In this document: piece by piece, positions 58,311-64,000 of the stretch
Numbering within the stretch: the stretch's first letter is position 1
How the letters are laid out: the number at the start of each line of letters is the position of its first letter
DNA from: Paracyclopina nana
Taxonomy: Eukaryota; Arthropoda; Copepoda; Cyclopoida; Cyclopettidae
Direction of reading: 5' to 3'
Length of the DNA: 64,000 bases
Assembly: GCA_019096065.1 (NCBI GenBank)
Contig: JAGUCH010000001.1
Span: 15,190,001 to 15,254,000 of the forward strand
Notes under the pieces: model-generated
What the model saw: only the letters and a program-made list of their open reading frames with translations
What the model was told of the DNA's origin: nothing
Database searches by the model: none
Translations under genes and position numbers: made by a program

Positions 58311-61300
58311 TGTTTAGAGGATGGTGATGGTGATAGCAGCATATCACTTCAGTGCATAATGCTGAAAGGATATGATGAAAACAATGTGAAAGCCATCTGC
58401 GAAGCTGATATCATGCGTACATGAGGAATAACTTGCGTCTACGTAATTCTTGGGAGTAAGAAAGCCATTTCCCGCCTCATTTGCGGAATGCGCGTGTTTT
58501 CCACCCTTCACACGTCGTTTTGCTATCATCGTCGAAACTCCTTGAAACTTTCACCGCCAGCAACTTTGCACACGTACACGACGAGTTGGCGCATAATGAA
58601 ACTCACAGCTAACTAGCGTACATTTAAATTTAGCAATCATGCTGTCAAACACACGCTACTCATATTGATTTATGGAACAACCACTTGAATACACCTGTAT
58701 TGTGTAAAAGCGAAATTGATTACATACTCTGCATTGAGGTGGGAGCAAGCTAATTTAAAAGTCCCATTGGCTCAATGAGCATATTCATTATAGCACCGAA
58801 AATATAGCCATGTGTGTAGAGTGGTTATACCAAAAGTTACTACATCGCGTAAGTCCATCACGCGAGGCCGAAGTGCGAAAGTGCACTTGAGATGTTGTTT
58901 ACCTTTTTTGGCTGGTCTCCAACATTTCTGGTTGGGTGATCTCCATCACAGTGTTTAGCAGGAAGGCTGCCGCCGCCACAAGCTAGCCAAAAGTGGTGCT
59001 GCTACCTTCTTCATATGTATTTTGTGAAGGTCTATACCAAGGCATAGGCAACCCACAACTGAGACTGTGTCCCATGCCTGCCGAGAGCTGAAAGGCGCTC
59101 CTTCTCACACTCAGCAGTGAGAAGCAGCAGCAGCAGCAGCTCTCTGGCAGGGTCTTGCAACAGTCACGGGACCTCATTGATCCTGAGCAAGCCATTACAG
59201 AAATGCAATTTGCCAAGAGCACATAGATTGTCATTTAGTATGTGTGCATCTCATACACTCCGCACAGCTGCCTTGCATGAGGACGGCATAATTGACAGAG
59301 ATTAACTAGCTGCTCAGCCATTACGCCGCTGCAGCCCTGCGCGCTCAGATTCCTGCCAAAAAACTGTAAGCATATCTTTTGGCAGGCCAAAGGGGCCTCT
59401 GTATCTGGATACAATACATTTCCACCCACCTGGATGGCGAGGAGAGGCGAGTTGAGCCAAAGAACCCTGTATGGTCTATGCAGTGCGTGCATAGGAGCTC
59501 TTCTAGCGAAAAGTGTGGAGGATGGTTTGGCCGAAGAGAAGAAGAGCTACACTACTGCTTTACTCTCTATGTGTAGTATATGGCTACACTGAATCCGAGT
59601 ACTTCAGTACATAAATCGAAGCGCTCACAAAAGCTATGGACAAGCGGTCCTCGTCGTCGCAGTAGTCCAAAGAAAGCTTTAAATCACGGTATTGTTCCTC
59701 GGGATCATCACATGATTGCAGTGCTCATTTGTCAGCTTTCTTCATTTGGCCGTATATATGATGCGAGCATAATACCCCTTTTTTGCGCGCTCGCGCGCAT
59801 TTCGCAGCGTGAACAAATGCGTCCTTATTTCTAGGTGATCATGAGATGCACTTTTCAGCAGAATATCACAGTGTGGCACCATATACCATGCTACTACTAT
59901 ATTAAAATGACTGCTGACCATGTTGTGCGACGTTGGCCTTCGGCCTTAATCTCATAGATAATGTCTTCAAGTATTGACTCAGTAGCCAAGTTGAGATTAA
60001 AGGCCACTATCGTGGTGGTCTCCTCTGTAGCAATGGCTGAGAGCTAGAAGATGCGACCTTCACGGTGTCCTGGACCAGAAACTTTCTCTCTTACGACGAC
60101 TGAAGATTGAGCCTGAATCAACTCAAGTGTCGTTGACGAGAAATACTACAATACACTCCTATATCTAGCAGCAGTGAAACACTTCAAACTTTCCAGATTC
60201 CCTGCCTGATCTGAAAAGCCAACAAGAATCCTTTTTTAGCCTAAAACGGCTCGATGATGGGTCTCGTGGCTTCAGGCTACATTCTATTGTAAGCACATAT
60301 GCTAACCGTCTGCGTTAGTCCTATATGTAGAGTTAGACAACCTCGGCCAAAGTCAACACACTCATCGCGGCCTTTCTACTACTACCAGGCTAAAGTGTAG
60401 GCGGTAAATGGCGGCAAAAGATAATTCATGTTGGTTTTTTAAAGTGAAAAGAAGCCTCCCTTTTGAGCCTGGCAAAAAATGGCCTACATCCTTACACAGA
60501 GTAGGAGCAGACCCAAGAAGTAGCATGATTTACAACGCAAGGGCTGAAACAACAGAAAAGACACAGGAGTGCGTCGTAGGACACTTTTTGGTGTACAGGG
60601 AGACAACCATTTTTCATGTTCCGCCACTACCAGTACTACTCGCACTGGAAGAGCTCTGCGCAAGGGGAAGCCTCAGTAATTTATCATTTAATTTTGATCG
60701 GAGATCACCAAAATCTGTATAGCTTGCATGTTTGGGCTAGTAAAATAATTTTCATGGGTTCTTGGCTGTGCTGAGATGGGTTTTCAGATAAATCTCGGAT
60801 GCAATGGAACATAGAGGCTGCTGTGATGGTAGGAAGAGGGAGGAAGATATCTTTGGCCCATTCACAAAACTTTCCTTTTCTTATTTCTTGCCTCGATCAC
60901 TACAGCTCTATTTAAAGCGTAGTAGTTAGAAGCGGGAGCTAGGCAGCTATAAGGATGTAGTGAAGAAATGTGATGGATCGATGCTCGATGTCGTGGCTTT
61001 CATATTCAAATTCATCAGCAATTAAAATATCCTATTTGCGATGACTAAGCTGATAAGATGCATCACCTCATTTTCTTCACGAAAAAGTAAGCAAAATAAT
61101 ACGTAGATAAGGAGAAATTCCCTTGTGAAGAGCTTATGACACCATTTAACTTTAATTTAAAATCAATATTTATTGAGAGCCTCTGATTAACCTCTGATTT
61201 TTTGTGATAAGGCTAACGTATACAACATGTCGACATTTCTATTATCAATAGTAGCAACTACTGTGAAGACTTCATGTACAATTACATAAGCTATGGAGAC

Positions 61301-62490
61301 ATAAGGATGCATGGAGGCATGAAAACTCTAGTTTTTAAAAAGCTTTCGGGTTTTGTCTTTCCGTGAACGTACAACATAGTCTATAGGCTCTACTGCATGT
61401 CTTTTAAAACTCATAAATGCTCCGAAATTAAGATACACGAGAACGAGCACAGTGCCGCCATAGTGCATACAACAAAGCATTAAGGAGAATAAAAAGAATG
61501 CAGAGTTTCTCTTCGCGAGCCTGGTTATCGCTTCATCTCTAATCCTGCGCCTCGCCCCCACTTTTCTTACGCTCATCCAGGATCTTTTACCACTATTGTA
61601 CAATAAAAGCTTTTTCGAGCCACGTTGGGCAAGAAAAACTTATCTGGGCCCTGAGTAGTTTTAAAAAAGCGTGATCAGGCAGGCGAAATTGCTTCGTTTC
61701 TGGGCATTCCGCAGTGATGACTTGTCCTGCCTGCTGGACTGCATGCGGCTAAGGGTAAATAAAAAGCTGCAGCCATTTTTTGCCAGAAGAACAGTGCATG
61801 CAGCTAAAACATCGATCGCATCGCTGAAACCAATGAGTCGTGAAAGCAGTCGACCAGCCCGGCAGCAAATAAAAAGCTACAAAACGAATCACCTTCAAAG
61901 AAGACAATCACTGCAGTAATTTTGAGCTATCTTTCTTATAAGCATTTATTGATTGATTTCCGTTATAGAGGGGCAACAATTGGAAGAGAACTTTTGTACA
62001 ATGAAAAATTGTGGAGCAAAACTGCCTTTTCGGAAAAGCCAGTACAGTCGCAAAGCCTTCCACGCAAACTTAATGGAGATTTTAATGTATTACGGCGCGT
62101 CGGAGAAAAGCTTTTGATTATGGCATTAGCGCCAAGCTCATAACGCGTGAAAGCTGCTATATATGTGTGTGAAAGCCGAGCTGGCGGCTGCAGTTTTGTA
62201 AAAGGAAGATCTTTGGAAAAGTCGTGGGACTTTTATCACCTCTCCGCTTGTCTTCTTTGTGTGCCCAAATGTCAGCTACAATTGCAGCAGCCATAGAGCC
62301 ATAAAAAGCACATGACTGGTTCTTCTTCTATATTTGAATAGCGATTGCGAGTGCGCGCGAGATATCTCTCACTTATCTTCGGGCAATTTCATGCAGAGTC
62401 CACTAGCTTCAACCAAATACTGCTGCATACCGTGAGATAAATGATGCTCGCGAATCACACACTTGCCTGCCTCTCTTGGCATAAATCGAC

Positions 62491-62498
62491 TATAAAAG
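62491..62498 (+). promoter_or_regulatory. TATA-box-like sequence without an assigned gene
   Basis: GACTATAAAAGCTCGC is a strong TATA match on the plus strand. About 30 bp downstream lies GAGTGTTGTTCC. About 110 bp further on, CAGCAC/gtacgtag could be a donor. It may start a transcript whose coding part is outside the recognisable sequence. Weak evidence. Confidence 0.25.
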
Positions 62499-63695
62499 CT
62501 CGCTTAGCAAGCTGAGTGTTGTTCCAAGCAAAAGTTCTCATTACTACTTCTTTCCTAATCCTGTTGGGCATATTACTGCACATCATCAGCAGCAGGAAAC
62601 CTCAGCACGTACGTAGAATTCACTGAGGGTGATATACAAACGGCTTAGCTCATTGAGCAATGTTGGTCAAGGCTCTCCATTAGAATTTGTCCTTGATTGG
62701 ATTTGACTATGACCTTTGAAATCAATTCAAGCCAAGAAAAGGGAATACACACGTTGGAACGGGTATATTCTTTAGTTGCTGCAGAATTTTGATAAGAAGA
62801 GTCTTTACGCAACCAGCAATAATAAAATGGATATTACATCCGGTGAGGGGGCCGCGTACGTAAAAAGCAGACATATAAAAGGCCATCAAAAAATAGCACG
62901 GTGGGAATGGCAATAGGCAGGGGGAAATTAAGAATGATGAGCACATTTACGCTTAAAAAATGAGGAAGCGTTCTCTCCCGCGCGCGTGTTTATTCAGCAC
63001 TCAGCGCTCTGTTTTGCAAGGCTATTTAATCAAGAACGAGTGCAAACTAAACACCACTACTTTTAGTGTTACAAGTCTTCATCTGCCTTTATTTGACGTG
63101 GAAATGGGCTCTTGCTGCAAAATACACAATGATACTGATGATGATCCTTTGTGGAAGGGAAATCCCTTTCATTGTCTGCGATGATTTTGCTTGTGGACAA
63201 CAAAGAACAAAAAACACAACCAAAAACCCCTTTTAGTGGAATGAATGCACAAAACAGCAGAAGCAGATGAAAGAAAGAACGGTCAAGAACAATCCTGCCT
63301 CATCATGTGGAATACCCTGCAAATGGTAAAAGCCGTATGCCACGACAAGTAAATCTCCATCTGGCTCGTGACGTCATTTCGTTTTTGTTTTATCTGCAAA
63401 CTTTTGGCAGGCATCTCGATCCTTGAATCAGAGACCTGGTGGCAGCTCCAGCTTTTAGCTGGGTGTTGGATTTGAAGTTTGCTGCTTTTCTTAGACGAAC
63501 TCTTCAGTAGTAGTAGTAGTAGTAGTTGGTCCAAGTTTTGTCTTGATAGGCAAAATCCTTTCTTCACTCAAAAACTTTTGTTGGGAGATAAAACAGCTTC
63601 TTCTTCTCCAGCCCAACTTCTAATCTTGACTGACATACATTTTAATTAAGAAAACCTACAACCGACATATGTGCTCCAAGACATGCCACATCTAC

Positions 63696-63701
63696 TTTAT
63701 T
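63696..63701 (-). terminator. Poly(A) signal of adenosylhomocysteinase
   Basis: AATAAA on the minus strand, about 140 bp after the stop codon. Confidence 0.5.
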
Positions 63702-63840
63702 TCAGACACTCCTTCTCTTCGTAAAACGAAGCAGGGCAGGGAAAATACGTTTGAAGGCAACTTTGAAGCTCCACTATTCAAAGCTGGGTAAGTCAAGAGT
63801 GAGAGCCTCAAAGTTGAGTTCAACAGTTAGGCAGCAACAA

Positions 63841-64000
63841 TTAGTATCTGTAATGGTCAGGCTTGTAGGGGCCATCCCTGGGTAGACCCAAGTAATCAGC
63901 CTGATCTGAGGATAGCTTGGTCAATTTGACGCCCAAGGCCTCCAGATGGCTCGCAGCCACCTCCTCGTCCAACTTCTTGTCCAGCATGAACACTCCAACC
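63841..64000 (-). CDS. AHCY: Adenosylhomocysteinase, C-terminal part only
   Basis: The minus-strand frame ending at TAA 63841-63843 encodes about 53 residues: [20 protein letters not shown], then [20 protein letters not shown], then [12 protein letters not shown]. This is the conserved C-terminus of S-adenosylhomocysteine hydrolase, which contributes Lys and Tyr residues to NAD binding in the neighbouring subunit. The ending PDHYRY fits true AHCY, since the AHCY-like (IRBIT) proteins end PNYYRY. The enzyme splits S-adenosylhomocysteine to adenosine and homocysteine, keeping methylation running. The rest lies beyond the right edge. Confidence 0.96.
   Translation of the reverse strand, partial: VGVFMLDKKLDEEVAASHLEALGVKLTKLSSDQADYLGLPRDGPYKPDHYRY

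Larger units (their letters stand above)
58311..63840. other. Gene-poor region of about 5.5 kb
   Basis: No convincing coding frame; the longest (60408-60722 +, 104 codons) has no recognisable features. Simple repeats include a CAG/GCA run at 59124-59141 and an AGT run at 63507-63528. A TATA-like CTATAAAAGC is at about 62490. The right end carries the poly(A) signal of adenosylhomocysteinase. Confidence 0.5.

Overview
This window is nuclear DNA from an animal, most likely an arthropod. Genes are interrupted by GT-AG introns, non-coding DNA is AT-rich, and there are no bacterial-style operons. Stumps/Dof, a Fuseless-type membrane protein and an RGK GTPase point to Arthropoda. A ferroportin argues against Drosophila-like flies, which lack it, so a crustacean or other non-dipteran is my guess; I cannot name the species.

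Layout from left to right. 1-7210 (-): AKTIP/FTS, 3' end cut by the window edge. Its large first intron appears to hold a whole gene on the opposite strand, 5255-7069 (+), an unrecognised protein with tryptophan repeats behind a TATA promoter. 7372-9083 (-): ferroportin. 9536-10093 (-): PCNP-like protein. 11049-17135 (+): stumps (TIR-like, DBB and ankyrin-like adaptor of FGF receptor signalling). 17402-19397 (+): RNase H1. 20071-28448 (-): a seven-exon RGK-family GTPase. 28449-38294: a 10-kb stretch with no convincing gene, holding a striking 147-bp near-perfect hairpin and a CTCF-like site. 38295-39461 (+): a small zinc-finger protein with acidic SP repeats. 39622-41275 (+): Fuseless-like protein. 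41983-46255 (+): ZNF236 orthologue with about 24 zinc fingers. 46524-47651 (-): AHSA1 (Aha1). 48276-51221 (+): mitochondrial phosphatidylserine decarboxylase with a possible alternative last exon. 51222-54737: no gene seen. 54738-58310 (-): a GC-rich single-exon gene for a 1,190-residue protein that joins a CG-1-like domain to a Mutator-like (MULE) transposase domain inside long low-complexity tails. 58311-63840: no gene seen. 63841-64000 (-): C-terminus of adenosylhomocysteinase.

The genes are unrelated housekeeping and signalling genes and do not form one pathway. The items most worth attention are the CG-1-like/MULE-derived gene, the 63-bp-stem hairpin, the nested W-repeat gene, the alternative end of PISD, and the repeated 3' splice-site-like sequences just before start codons. 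Exon borders were read by eye from splice consensus and reading phase. Nearly all join in frame; the exception is the stumps intron 12458-14811.
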